DNA of 64,000 bases from Paractinoplanes toevensis (lineage in GTDB: Bacteria > Actinomycetota > Actinomycetes > Mycobacteriales > Micromonosporaceae): NCBI RefSeq assembly GCF_018332695.1, contig NZ_BOQN01000058.1, forward strand, positions 1 to 64,000. Reading direction: 5' to 3'. The position numbers and the translations under genes were made by a program. The stretch's first letter is position 1; each line of letters begins with the position of its first letter. A model generated the notes under the pieces. That model ran no database searches, was not told where the DNA came from, and worked only from the letters and a program-made list of their open reading frames with translations. Below are positions 1-9,900 of the stretch, piece after piece.

Positions 1-979
1 CCAGCACGGTGTCGCCGACCTGCATGTCGGAGCTCTTGCCGAACTTCGCGGCCTTAAGGCTGGAAACGCCGGTGGCCTTGACCACGGCCAGGTCGGTGCG
101 GGGGTCGGTGCCGACGATGGTGGCCGAGGCCTTCTTGCCGTCGGCGAAGATGACCGTGACGGTCGAGCCGGTCGCGGTGGCGACCACGTGGTTGTTGGTC
201 ACGATGTAGCCGTCGGCGGTGAGCACGACACCGGAACCCTCACCGGAGTCGGTGGTGATCGAGACGACGCTGTCCTGCACGGCCGAGGCGATCTGGGCCA
301 GCGAGGAACGGTCGACCACCCGGGTCGTCGACGAGTTGCCGGTCTGCACGGTCGGGCTGTTGCTGTCGTTGTCGAAGGCCAGTGCCGTCGCGGCGCCGAC
401 CCCGCCCGCGCCCAGCGCGATCAGCACGGCCGCGGCGCCGGCCACGAAAATCTTGCGACCCCGGCCGGAGGACGGTGGGCGCTGGTCGGTGCCGACCGGC
501 GCGGCCCAGGCCGGCAGGCCGGTCTGCTCGGTGGACTGCCAGTCCGGCTGCCCCTCGACGGCGGGCTGCGCGGTGGTCTGGGTGGCGGCCGACCAGCCGT
601 TCGCGTAGGCCGGCTGCTGAGCGTACTGCTGGTAGGGGTGCTGCTGGCCGTAGCCGGCGGGCTGCTGGTAACCCGGGTGCTGCTGGCCGTAGCCGGGCTG
701 CTGCGGGTAACCCGGGTGCTGTTGGTAGCCGGCCGGCTGCTGCCACGGGGACTGCTGCTGCCACGGGGTGCCGGATTGCGGGGCGGCCGACGCCGGCGAC
801 GCCGACGCCGGAGCCACCGACGCCGGAGTGGCCGACGGTGCGCTCCACTGCGGGGCGGCCGGCGCAGGTGTGGCGGCCGGCTGCGCGGCGGCGGCCGGCT
901 GCTCAGACTGTCCCCGCTCCGCGCTGCTGCTCTCGGAAGCGGCGTCCGCGGGCCGCGGTTCGGTCTCGTTCTCGTTCAT
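1..979 (-). CDS. HtrA/DegP-like membrane-anchored trypsin-like serine protease (3' end outside window)
   Basis: The gene reads off the left edge; about 326 codons are visible from the ATG at 977-979. The first ~175 residues are a cytosolic Ala/Pro then Gln/Pro/Tyr-rich tract with repeated GYQQ and HPGY units. One membrane segment follows at about residues 176-195, then the start of a trypsin-fold domain with the catalytic His in TNNHVV (about residue 261) and the catalytic Asp in RTDLAVV (about 297). The Ser and any PDZ domain lie beyond the edge. It follows a response regulator and a histidine kinase on the same strand, the mprA-mprB-pepD order of mycobacteria, so an extracytoplasmic quality-control protease is the natural reading. 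Confidence 0.85.
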   Translation of the reverse strand, partial: MNENETEPRPADAASESSSAERGQSEQPAAAAQPAATPAPAAPQWSAPSATPASVAPASASPASAAPQSGTPWQQQSPWQQPAGYQQHPGYPQQPGYGQQHPGYQQPAGYGQQHPYQQYAQQPAYANGWSAATQTTAQPAVEGQPDWQSTEQTGLPAWAAPVGTDQRPPSSGRGRKIFVAGAAAVLIALGAGGVGAATALAFDNDSNSPTVQTGNSSTTRVVDRSSLAQIASAVQDSVVSITTDSGEGSGVVLTADGYIVTNNHVVATATGSTVTVIFADGKKASATIVGTDPRTDLAVVKATGVSSLKAAKFGKSSDMQVGDTVL

Positions 980-1018
980 GGCACTCACTTTGCCCCGCTG
1001 TGCTCGTATCAGACTGTG

Positions 1019-2590
1019 TTACGGCTGGATGTTTTCTGTGAAGCTTTTGTCGGGATTCAAGGCGGGCAAAGTGACCTTGAAGGTCGCTCCACTGCCCTTT
1101 TCACTGATCACCTCGACGGTTCCGTGGTGTGCCCGGACGATGGCCGCCACGATGGCCAGCCCGAGCCCGGTGCCGCTCGCCTCCCGCTCGGTGTGCCGGG
1201 TGCGCGCCTCATCGGCCCGGTAGAACCGCTCGAAGACGTGCGCTTTCTGCTCGTCGCTCAGGCCGGGGCCGGTATCGGAGATCTCCACCACCGCCCGGTT
1301 GCCCGACTCGGCGTAGATCCGCAGGGTGATCGACGTGTCCGGCGGCGTGTGCACCAGCGCGTTGGTCATCAGATTGCCGATGACCTGGCGCAACCGGGCA
1401 TCGTCGCCGTACGCCACCAGCTGCTCCGGCTCGTCGCGCACCTCGAGCTCGATCCGGCGTTCCGGTGCGATCGCCTCGGCCGCCTGCACCGCGTCGAGGC
1501 CGAGCACCGGCAGCTCGACCGGGGCCAGCGTGAGCGGCCGCTCCCGGTCCAGCCGGGCCAGCAGCAACAGGTCCTCGACCAGGAGGCCCATCCGGGACGC
1601 CTCGTCCTCGATCCGGCGCACCAGACGGGCCACGTCGGCCGGATCGGCGACCGCACCCTGGCGGTACAGCTCGGCGAAGCCGCGGATGGTCGTCAACGGC
1701 GTACGCAACTCGTGCGAAGCGTCCGCGACGAACTGCCGCATCTTGGCCTCGGAGGCCAGCGCCCGGCTCTCGGAGAGGCGGGCGGCCTCGGCCGCCTCGC
1801 GGGCCGCCGTCTCGGACTGCGCCCGGGCGATGAAGGCCGCCTCGATCTGGGCGAGCATCGCGTTCAGGGCGCGGGAGAGCCGGCCCAGCTCGGTGGTCGG
1901 TTCACCCCCGTTCTCCTCCGGGTCGGGCACCCGCTGGGTGAGGTCGCCGGCACCGATCGCGGCGGCGGTGCGCTCGATCTGCAGCAGCGGGATCAGGCTC
2001 TGCCGCACCAGCGCGGCGCCGACCGCCGCCAGCGCGATCAGCACCCCCACGCCGACCAGCACGTCGGCCCGGACCAGCCGGGCGATGGCGTCGTCGATGC
2101 CGGTCATCCGCTGCCCGATATGCAGCACCGAGTCGTTGCTGAGGCGGATCACCAGCATCCGCCACATGTACTTACCGTTGGTCGAACGCGCCGTGTACGG
2201 CGTGCCCGCATGCGCGCTGATCTGGTCGAGGCCGGACAGGATCTTCGGCAGATCGGCGGCGGTCAGGTTGCCACCGGCGTAGACGTCGCCGACCCCGGTC
2301 ACCGATTTCACCGAGGCGAGGTAGTCCGGCGGCACAACCACCCAGTAGTGCGTCAGCGCCCGGTTGTTGGTGGCGGCGGTCTCGACCGAGGTGTCCGCGA
2401 ACGAGCGCAACTGCTCGTCCATCCGCGAGATCAGGTAGCTGTGCAACGCGTACGTGCTGGCCAGGCTGATCAGGGTGAGCGCCGCGAAGACCAGCACGAG
2501 CACCGACGCCACCAGCTTGGTGCGCAGGGACACTCGGCGCAGGCTGGGCTGCGGCGGGATCGCTGTGCGAACCCGCTCGGTCAGCGTCAC
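1019..2590 (-). CDS. Two-component sensor histidine kinase (HAMP, HisKA, HATPase)
   Basis: This 523-aa kinase starts at a GTG 7 bp after the response regulator stop, so the two are co-transcribed. It has an N-terminal membrane segment (about 27-47), an extracytoplasmic sensor loop, a second membrane segment near 165-190, a HAMP linker, the phospho-acceptor His in SHELRTPLTT, an N box (NLMTNALVH) and ATP-lid glycine motifs (DTGPGLS, GTGLGLA). All catalytic motifs are present. It resembles the OmpR-partner kinases PhoR/TcrY/MprB; gene order with an HtrA protease downstream favours an MprB-like envelope-stress role. That role is inferred from context. Confidence 0.92.
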   Translation of the reverse strand: MTLTERVRTAIPPQPSLRRVSLRTKLVASVLVLVFAALTLISLASTYALHSYLISRMDEQLRSFADTSVETAATNNRALTHYWVVVPPDYLASVKSVTGVGDVYAGGNLTAADLPKILSGLDQISAHAGTPYTARSTNGKYMWRMLVIRLSNDSVLHIGQRMTGIDDAIARLVRADVLVGVGVLIALAAVGAALVRQSLIPLLQIERTAAAIGAGDLTQRVPDPEENGGEPTTELGRLSRALNAMLAQIEAAFIARAQSETAAREAAEAARLSESRALASEAKMRQFVADASHELRTPLTTIRGFAELYRQGAVADPADVARLVRRIEDEASRMGLLVEDLLLLARLDRERPLTLAPVELPVLGLDAVQAAEAIAPERRIELEVRDEPEQLVAYGDDARLRQVIGNLMTNALVHTPPDTSITLRIYAESGNRAVVEISDTGPGLSDEQKAHVFERFYRADEARTRHTEREASGTGLGLAIVAAIVRAHHGTVEVISEKGSGATFKVTLPALNPDKSFTENIQP

Positions 2591-2597
2591 GGCGGGC

Positions 2598-3320
2598 CTA
2601 GACGGCCGGTTTGCGAAGTACGTAACCCACGCCGCGCAGCGTGTGGATCAGGCGCGGCTGCACGTTGTCGACCTTGCGCCGAAGGTACGAAATATACGAC
2701 TCGACGATGTTGTCGTCACCGCGGAAGTCGTACTTCCACACGTGGTCGAGGATCTGCGCCTTGGAGAGCACCCGGTTGGCGTTGAGCATCAGGTAACGCA
2801 GCAGCTTGAACTCGGTCGGCGAGAGCTGCACGCGGTTACCGGCCCGGTAGACCTCGTGCGTCTCCTCGTCGAGCTCGAGGTCGGCGAAGACCAGCCGGGA
2901 CGGCTCCTCCTCGCCCTGGGTGGTGCGGCGCAGCACGGCCCGGATGCGGGCGGTGAGCTCCTCGAGGCTGAACGGCTTGGTCACGTAGTCGTCGCCGCCC
3001 AGCGTCAGGCCCCGGATCTTGTCCTCGGTGCCGTCGCGAGCGGTCAGGAAGACCACCGGAGTGCGCTGGCCGCCCTCGCGCATGAGCCGGATGACCTCGA
3101 AACCGTCGAGGTCGGGCAGCATGACGTCGAGAACGACCAGGTCGGGTGTCGCGTTCTTGGCCGCGCTCACGGCGGCACTGCCACTGGTCGCGGTGCTGAC
3201 GTCGAACCCGGCGAAGCGGAGGCTGGCGGAAAGCAGCTCGAGAATGTTCGCGTCGTCCTCGACGACGAGGAGCTTTGCCTCGCTCTGCTTGGGCTGGGTC
3301 TGGATGGCCATGACGGCCAT
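2598..3320 (-). CDS. OmpR/PhoP-family response regulator
   Basis: This 240-aa DNA-binding regulator has a receiver domain at its N-terminus (acidic VVEDDAN, phospho-accepting Asp in VVLDVMLPD, Thr in FLTARD, Lys in VTKPF) and a winged-helix DNA-binding domain (LSPTEFKLLRYL, ESYISYLRRK, LRGVGYVL). Two in-frame ATG codons three codons apart (3318-3320 and 3309-3311) are both possible starts. It is first in a minus-strand operon with the kinase and the HtrA-like protease. The C-terminus is close to mycobacterial PhoP/TcrX-type regulators as remembered, so the exact orthologue cannot be named. Confidence 0.93.
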   Translation of the reverse strand: MAVMAIQTQPKQSEAKLLVVEDDANILELLSASLRFAGFDVSTATSGSAAVSAAKNATPDLVVLDVMLPDLDGFEVIRLMREGGQRTPVVFLTARDGTEDKIRGLTLGGDDYVTKPFSLEELTARIRAVLRRTTQGEEEPSRLVFADLELDEETHEVYRAGNRVQLSPTEFKLLRYLMLNANRVLSKAQILDHVWKYDFRGDDNIVESYISYLRRKVDNVQPRLIHTLRGVGYVLRKPAV

Positions 3321-3418
3321 TGTTTATCAGTACGCTGCAGCTTCGCTGCACACTGGCTGAAAGTTGTCTGGGAGGATGGCCTTCAGTCCGCCCAAGGAGG
3401 TGGCGGGGCCGGTGGGGG

Positions 3419-4180
3419 TCAGGCGGCGAGCCTGTAGCTGGATGGTCCCAGGGAGGACTGGACGGCCCGGGCCAGGGTGCGGCGGTCGGCCTCGCCGGTG
3501 GGGCGCAGGGCCGGGGCGGTCACCAGGGTCACCGTCAGCGACCGTAGCGCAGCCACCCGCCGGACCGAAGCCCAGAGCGTGTCCTCGCCGATGAACGCGG
3601 CCGCGGTGCTGTCGTACCGGATCGAGGCGGGCACCACCGGCGCGTTCGCGTCGATCGCCGCCTGGAACAGAGCGGGACGGAAACGCCCGTTCTTGGCACC
3701 GCAGAACGTCGTACCCTCCGGGAAAGCCGCCACCGACCGCCCGGCCTTCAGCGCGGCAGCCACCTCGGCCACCGTCTGGGGCAGCGCCTTCGGGCGCGAC
3801 CGATCGATGAAGATCGCTCCGGAGAGGCCGGCCAGCGCGCCGATGCCCGGCCACGCGCCCACCTCGCCCTTCGCCACCAGCCGGACCGGCGCCACCGCGA
3901 GCAGCACCAGGATGTCCAGCCAGGAGACGTGGTTGGCGGCGAGCAGGCTGCCCGGCCGCAGGGCCGGGCCCTGCCGGACCAGCTTGATCCCGAGGACCGC
4001 GAGCATGGTGCGGGCCAGGGTCCGCAGCGCGCCGCCGCGCAGGAGCGGCACCATCAGAAAACCACCGAGGAGTACGCCGGCCAGAGTCACCACGCGCAAG
4101 GTCGCCACACCCCGGAACGCGCGTACGTCGGCGCCGTCCCGGCATTCGTCTCCGCATCCGGAGACCGGTTGCCACATCAT
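3419..4180 (-). CDS. Lysophospholipid/1-acylglycerol-3-phosphate acyltransferase (PlsC family, OlsA-like)
   Basis: This 253-aa membrane-associated acyltransferase carries the PlsC hallmarks NHVSWLD (residues 83-89, H-x4-D catalytic dyad) and FPEGT (153-157), after an N-terminal hydrophobic segment (about 28-48). It would transfer an acyl chain to a lyso-lipid acceptor at the inner membrane face. The start at 4180 is supported by a 4-bp ATGA overlap with the stop of the upstream GNAT gene, implying translational coupling. Paired with an OlsB-like N-acyltransferase, it probably performs the second acylation in ornithine-lipid (or another aminolipid) synthesis; phosphatidic acid synthesis is the alternative. 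Confidence 0.85.
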   Translation of the reverse strand: MMWQPVSGCGDECRDGADVRAFRGVATLRVVTLAGVLLGGFLMVPLLRGGALRTLARTMLAVLGIKLVRQGPALRPGSLLAANHVSWLDILVLLAVAPVRLVAKGEVGAWPGIGALAGLSGAIFIDRSRPKALPQTVAEVAAALKAGRSVAAFPEGTTFCGAKNGRFRPALFQAAIDANAPVVPASIRYDSTAAAFIGEDTLWASVRRVAALRSLTVTLVTAPALRPTGEADRRTLARAVQSSLGPSSYRLAA

Positions 4181-4938
4181 CGGGCCGCTCCCAGGAAGTG
4201 CCGGCGGTACCGCGGGTCCAGCCGGTCCATCGAGAACAGGACGTAGAAGTCGGCGCACTCGAAGTCCGGATCGTAGGCCGGCTCGCCGCAGATCCAGCTG
4301 CCCAGTCGCAGGTAGCCCTTGAGCAGCGCGGGGGGCTGCGTCTTCGGGTCGCCGACCAGCTCGGTGCCCGCCAGCCAGCTCAGCCGCGGGGTGACCCGCA
4401 GTGCCGGCGGCGCGAGGTGTTTCGCCTGCACCCGGGCCCAGACGCCGGCCGCGGTCGCGCCGCCGTCGGCCAGCGGCACCGAGGCGCACCCGCCGAGCCA
4501 GCGCAGGTTCTTCAGGTGCATGTAGCGGGCGATGCCGGCCCACATCAGGTTGACCACGGCGCCGGTGCGGTGGTCCGGGTGGACACAGGAGCGTCCGGTC
4601 TCGACCAGTTGGTCGCGCAGCGGGCGCAGGGCGCTCAGGTCGAACTCACCGTCGCCGTACCGGCGGCCCGCCTGCTCGGCCGCCTTGGGGGGAAGCATCC
4701 GATAGGTCCCGACCACCTCGCCGGTCGCGTCGTCGCGCACGATCAGGTGGTCGCAGTGCTCGTCGAACTCGTCGACGTCCCGTCCGTCCACGGCGCCGGT
4801 CAGGTGGGCGCCGAGTTCGCCGGCGAAAACGTCGTGGCGCAGCCGCTGCGCGGCGGCGACCTGGCTGGGGTCGTCGGCGATGAGCAGGGTGTAGCCGCTG
4901 GTCCCGGTAGATGCGGGGGCGGTCAGTAGAACTGCCAT
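4177..4938 (-). CDS. olsB: GNAT-fold ornithine-acyl-ACP N-acyltransferase-like protein (OlsB family)
   Basis: This 253-aa protein has the OlsB/hemolysin-like GNAT pattern: LRHDVFAGELG near residue 35, FDEHCDHLIVRD near 60, GTYRMLPP near 80, and a conserved ETGRSCVHPDHR block near 115. The family makes lyso-ornithine lipid by attaching a 3-hydroxy fatty acid to ornithine; a related amino-acid acceptor cannot be excluded. The start at 4938 leaves a hydrophobic-Thr N-terminus; a longer in-frame reading exists but lacks family similarity. The stop overlaps the acyltransferase start by 4 bp, giving an olsB-olsA pair. The symbol is assigned by family and context. Confidence 0.78.
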   Translation of the reverse strand: MAVLLTAPASTGTSGYTLLIADDPSQVAAAQRLRHDVFAGELGAHLTGAVDGRDVDEFDEHCDHLIVRDDATGEVVGTYRMLPPKAAEQAGRRYGDGEFDLSALRPLRDQLVETGRSCVHPDHRTGAVVNLMWAGIARYMHLKNLRWLGGCASVPLADGGATAAGVWARVQAKHLAPPALRVTPRLSWLAGTELVGDPKTQPPALLKGYLRLGSWICGEPAYDPDFECADFYVLFSMDRLDPRYRRHFLGAAR

Positions 4939-5089
4939 GTGATCTGTGTAAGGGCGAGAACTGCCGATGGAATGTCGGCCTTGGTGGGGATGAATGGCCG
5001 AAACATGAACGCCTTGTGCTTTCCGCCACGGGCCCACGCGGATGGCGCTCAACTAGTACGTTGATCCCTTTCGAGAAGGGGGCTGCTCG

Positions 5090-6007
5090 ATGACCGGGCC
5101 AGCGAGCGACGCGATAGTCGTCGATCACCTGAGCAAGCAGTACAAGAAGCTTCGAGCCGTCGACGACCTGAGCTTCAGCGTGCGGTCCGGGCGGGTGACC
5201 GGTTTCCTCGGCCCGAACGGCGCCGGCAAGACCACCACCCTGCGCATGTTGCTGGGTCTGGTCACGCCGACCTCGGGCAACGCCACCATCGGCGGGGAGC
5301 GCTACACCGAGCTGCACGAACCGATCAAGCACGTCGGCGCGGTCCTGGAGGCATCCAGCGCGCACCGCGGCCGCACCGGCCGCAACCACCTGCGGATGAT
5401 CTGCCGGGCCGCCGGCCTGCCCGACTCGCGGGCCGACGAGACGCTCGAGTTGGTCGGGCTCACCCCGGCCGGCAAGCGCAAGTTCAAGGGCTACTCGCTC
5501 GGCATGAAGCAGCGGCTCGGCATCGCCGCGGCGATGCTCGGCAACCCGCGGGTGCTGATCCTCGACGAGCCGGCCAACGGTCTCGACCCCGAGGGCATCC
5601 GCTGGATGCGCGACCTGCTCAAGGCGCTCGCCGCCGAGGGCCGCACGGTGCTGGTCTCCAGCCACCTGCTCGGCGAGATGCAGGTGCTCGCCGACGACGT
5701 GGTGATCGTGGCGGCCGGCAAGCTGGTCCGGCAGGGCCCGGTCGACGAGGTGCTCGGCTCGATGGGCACCTCCCAGGTGCGGGTGCGCACCCCGCAGCCG
5801 GCCGAGCTGACCACCGCGCTGACCTCCCTGGGGGCGTCCGCGACGCCGCAGGCCGACGGGTCGCTGCTGGTCAGCGGCGCGGAGGCGGCCGCCATCGGGC
5901 ACGCCGCCTTCACCGCCTCGGTCGAATTGCACGAACTGGTCGCCGAGCGCGGCGATCTCGAACAGGTCTTCCTGCAGCTCACGGCCGGAATGGCGGGCAT
6001 CCGATGA
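5090..6007 (+). CDS. ABC transporter ATP-binding protein (DrrA/CcmA-type)
   Basis: This 305-aa nucleotide-binding subunit has Walker A GPNGAGKT (41-48), the signature YSLGMKQR (about 134-141), Walker B VLILDEP (about 154-160), D-loop NGLDPEG and switch His in VSSHLL. The C-terminal ~80 residues are the small extra domain typical of drug and lipid exporters of this class. The start codon at 5090 follows a purine-rich AGAAGGGGG ribosome site. Its stop overlaps the permease start (ATGA), so the two make one exporter; the substrate is unknown. Confidence 0.93.
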   Translation: MTGPASDAIVVDHLSKQYKKLRAVDDLSFSVRSGRVTGFLGPNGAGKTTTLRMLLGLVTPTSGNATIGGERYTELHEPIKHVGAVLEASSAHRGRTGRNHLRMICRAAGLPDSRADETLELVGLTPAGKRKFKGYSLGMKQRLGIAAAMLGNPRVLILDEPANGLDPEGIRWMRDLLKALAAEGRTVLVSSHLLGEMQVLADDVVIVAAGKLVRQGPVDEVLGSMGTSQVRVRTPQPAELTTALTSLGASATPQADGSLLVSGAEAAAIGHAAFTASVELHELVAERGDLEQVFLQLTAGMAGIR

Positions 6008-6822
6008 ACCTGATCAACGCCGAGCTCTTCAAGCTCCGCACCACCGCGATCTGGTGGATCATGGGCATCGTCCTGCTCCCGCTGTACGCGGCGAGTGTGC
6101 TGGCCAACTGGGCCCAGTTCGCCTCGACCAACCCCGACCAGGTCAGCGATCCCGACCAGGCCGAGCAGGTCCGGGCGGCGCTCGAGCCGATCAACGTGGC
6201 CACCACGCTCTACACCAGCGGTCAGTACTTCGGCGTACTGATCGTCCTGTTGCTTTCGGCGATCATCGTGACCAGTGAGTTCTTCCACCTCACCGCGACC
6301 GCCACGTTCCTGGTCACTCCCAAGCGGGAATCCGTCATCCTGGCCAAGTTCGGCGCCGCGGTGATCGTCGGCGTGCTGCTCTGGCTGCTCACCACCCTGA
6401 TCAACCTGATCGTGGTGCCGCCGATCATGAGCAACCTCGATCTGAGCAACCAGCTCGGCGAGCCCGCGGTGTGGCGGGCCATCGGGCTCAACCTGCTGGC
6501 CTTCGTGCTGTGGGCGGTGCTCGGCGTCGGGCTGGGTGTGCTGATCAAGAATCAGCTCGCGGCGACGCTCATCCTGGGCATCGTCTACGTGGTCGGCACC
6601 TCGGCCATCGGGCTCATCTTCTTCCTGCTCACCGAGTACGTGGCGCAGTGGTTCGAGAACCTTCAGGTGCTGATCCCGACGAGCGCGTCGCAGCTCATGA
6701 TCTCGGGTACCGATCTGCCCGGTAACCCTCCGCGCTGGGTCGGTGCCGTCGTGCTGATCGGTTACGCGGTGGTCGCCGGCTTCTTCGGTACGTGGCTCAC
6801 CAAGCGCCGCGACATCAGCTAG
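6004..6822 (+). CDS. ABC transporter permease (ABC-2 type)
   Basis: This 272-aa integral membrane protein has six predicted hydrophobic segments, including IMGIVLLPLYAA near the N-terminus, LIVLLLSAIIVTSEFF, a paired AVIVGVLLWLL stretch, and a C-terminal AVVLIGYAVVAGF segment. It starts inside the last codon of the ATPase gene (ATGA overlap), showing translational coupling to its partner. A charged cytoplasmic tail (LTKRRDIS) closes the protein. No substrate-binding protein lies nearby, which fits an exporter rather than an importer. Confidence 0.9.
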   Translation: MNLINAELFKLRTTAIWWIMGIVLLPLYAASVLANWAQFASTNPDQVSDPDQAEQVRAALEPINVATTLYTSGQYFGVLIVLLLSAIIVTSEFFHLTATATFLVTPKRESVILAKFGAAVIVGVLLWLLTTLINLIVVPPIMSNLDLSNQLGEPAVWRAIGLNLLAFVLWAVLGVGLGVLIKNQLAATLILGIVYVVGTSAIGLIFFLLTEYVAQWFENLQVLIPTSASQLMISGTDLPGNPPRWVGAVVLIGYAVVAGFFGTWLTKRRDIS

Positions 6823-6967
6823 CGCAACATAATCTTTAAGTGTCCGTAGAGCCGACGCGGGGGCGGATCTTGCCCCCGCACGGCGTAGCCTTGACACCGA
6901 ATTCTTCCCGTCCCATGTGACGACCCGGTCGCGTGCTGACAACATGGTGAAAGAGGCGAACACGAAA

Positions 6968-9900
6968 GTGTCGACCCAGCAGACTTCGCATGACAACCCA
7001 CTCGCGGACTTCGGCCCCAACGAGTGGATCGTCGATGAGATGTACCAGCGCTACCTGGCCGACCCGACCAGTGTTGACCCCGCCTGGCACGATTTCTTCG
7101 CCGACTACAAGCCGGCGATGGCAACGGGTTCGATCGTCACCCCCGACGAGGCGAAAGCGGCCAACGCCACCGCCTCGGCGGCCAAGGCCGGCACGGACGC
7201 CCCCGCCGCCACCACCGTCGCCCCGGTGAAGCCGACAGTTCCCGACGCTGCGAAGCCTGCATCGAAGCCCGCGCCGGCCGCCAAGCCGGCTCCGGCCGCC
7301 GCCTCCAACGGCAAGGCGCCCGAGGGTGCGAAGGTCACCACCCTGCGCGGGGTGGCCGCCAAGATCGTGCAGAACATGGACGCGTCGCTCGAGGTGCCCA
7401 CCGCCACCTCGGTGCGAGCCGTCCCGGCCAAGCTCATGGTCGACAACCGCATCGTGATCAACAACCACCTCGCCCGCGGGCGCGGTGGCAAGGTCAGCTT
7501 CACCCACCTGATCGGGTGGGCGCTGGTGCGGGCGGTCATCAAGCACCCCGAGATGAACAACTCGTTCGCCCAGATCGACGGCAAGCCGGCTCTGGTGCAG
7601 CCCGAGCACATCAACCTCGGCATCGCCATCGACCTCGCCAAGAAGGACGGCAGCCGCACCCTGGTCGTGCCCTCCATCAAGAACTGCGAGCAGATGGACT
7701 TCCGCAAGTTCTGGCAGGCCTACGAGGACGTCGTGCGGCGGGCCCGGCGCAACGAGCTCACCATGGACGACTACTCCGGCACCACGATCTCGCTGACCAA
7801 CCCGGGCGGCATCGGGACGGTCCACTCGATCCCCCGCCTGCTGCAGGGCCAGTCCGCGATCATCGGTGTCGGCGCGATGGAATACCCCGCGCCCTACGCC
7901 GGGATGAGCGACGAGACGCTGACCGACCACGGCGTCAGCAAGGTCACCACGCTGACCAGCACCTACGACCACCGGGTCATCCAGGGCGCGCAGTCCGGCG
8001 AGTTCCTCAAGGGCATGCACGAATACCTGCTGGGCGACCACGGGTTCTACGACGAGATCTTCACGTCGCTGCGCATTCCGTACGAACCGGTCCGCTGGGT
8101 CCGCGACGTGGCCCGCACGTCCGAGGGGCAGATCGACAAGGCCGCGCGGGTCGTCGAGCTGATCCACGCCTACCGCGTGCGCGGTCACCTGATGGCCGAC
8201 ACCGACCCGCTCGAGTTCGAGATCCGCCGGCACCCCGACCTCGACGTGCTCCAGCACGGCCTCACCCTGTGGGACCTGGACCGCACGTTCCCGGTCGGCG
8301 GCTTCGCCGGCAAGCAGCGGATGAAGCTGCGCGACGTGCTCGGCGTCCTGCGGGACACCTACTGCCGCCGGGTCGGCATCGAGTACATGCACATCCAGGG
8401 CCCCGAGGAGCGGCGCTGGATCCAGGATCGCATCGAGATCAAGTACACCAAGCCGGACCAGGACGAGCAGAAGCACATCCTCAACCGGCTGAACGCCGCC
8501 GAGGCCTTCGAGACCTTCCTCCAGACCAAGTACGTCGGTCAGAAGCGGTTCTCGCTGGAGGGCGGCGAGTCGCTGATCCCGCTGCTCGACGCCGTCCTCG
8601 AGTCGTCGGCCGAGGCCGGTCTCGACGAGATGGTCATCGGCATGGCCCACCGCGGCCGCCTCAACGTGCTGGCCAACATCGTCGCCAAGCCGTACGAAAA
8701 GATCTTCAGCGAGTTCGAGGGCCAGATGGACCCGAAGTCCTCGCACGGTTCCGGCGACGTCAAGTACCACCTGGGCCAGACCGGGAAATACACCACGCCC
8801 GACGGCGAGCACTCGACCACCGTCAGCGTGGTGGCCAACCCGTCCCACCTGGAGGCCGTCGACCCGGTCCTGGAAGGCATCGTCCGCGCCAAGCAGGACC
8901 GCCTCGACCTGGGCCTGCACGGCTACACGGTGCTCCCGCTGCTGGTGCACGGCGACGCCGCGTTCGCCGGCCAGGGCGTGGTCGCCGAGACGCTCAACCT
9001 GTCCCAGCTGCGCGGTTACCGCACCGGCGGCACGGTCCACGTGATCGTCAACAACCAGGTCGGCTTCACCACCGCCCCGGAGTACAGCCGCAGCTCGATG
9101 TATTCGACCGACGTGGCCCGGATGATCCAGGCGCCGATCTTCCACGTGAACGGTGACGACCCCGAGGCCGTCGTGCGGGTCGCCAAGCTGGCATTCGAGT
9201 ACCGCCAGGCGTTCAACAAGGACGTCGTTATCGACATGGTCTGCTACCGCCGCCGTGGTCACAACGAGGGCGACGACCCGTCGATGACCAACCCGCGGAT
9301 GTACCAGATCATCGACACCAAGCGCTCGGTCCGGAAGCTCTACACCGAGGAGCTGATCGGCCGCGGCGACATCACCGTCGACGACGCCCAGGAGCAGCTG
9401 CGCGACTACCAGTCGCAGCTGGAGCAGGTCTTCAAGGCCACCCGCGACGCGGCCGGCACGCCGCCCCGCCCGCGGGTCATCTCCGAGGAGCCGGAACCGC
9501 AGGTCGACACCGCGATCGACGCTGCCGGGGTCGGCGCGGTCGGCCAGGCCCACATCGAGCTGCCCGAGGGCTTCACCCCGCACAAGCGGGTGCAGCAGCT
9601 GCTCGAACGGCGCGCCAAGATGGCGAACGAGGGCGGCATCGACTGGGCGTTCGGCGAGCTGATCGCGTTCGGATCGCTGCTCGCCCAAGGCGTCACGGTT
9701 CGCCTCGCCGGTCAGGACTCCCGCCGTGGCACGTTCGTGTCCCGGCACGCGTCGATCGTCGACTCGAAGACCGGCAAGGACTTCCTGCCGCTGTCCACGC
9801 TGGCCACCGGCAACTCCCGGTTCTTCGTCCACGACTCGCTGCTCAGCGAGTACGCGGCGATGGGCTTCGAGTACGGCTACTCGGTGGAGAACCCGGACGC

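Noticed and set aside
188..2785. An 865-codon plus-strand frame over the HtrA/kinase genes
   Set aside because: Mirror of two well-defined genes, dominated by Arg/Gly/Leu runs.
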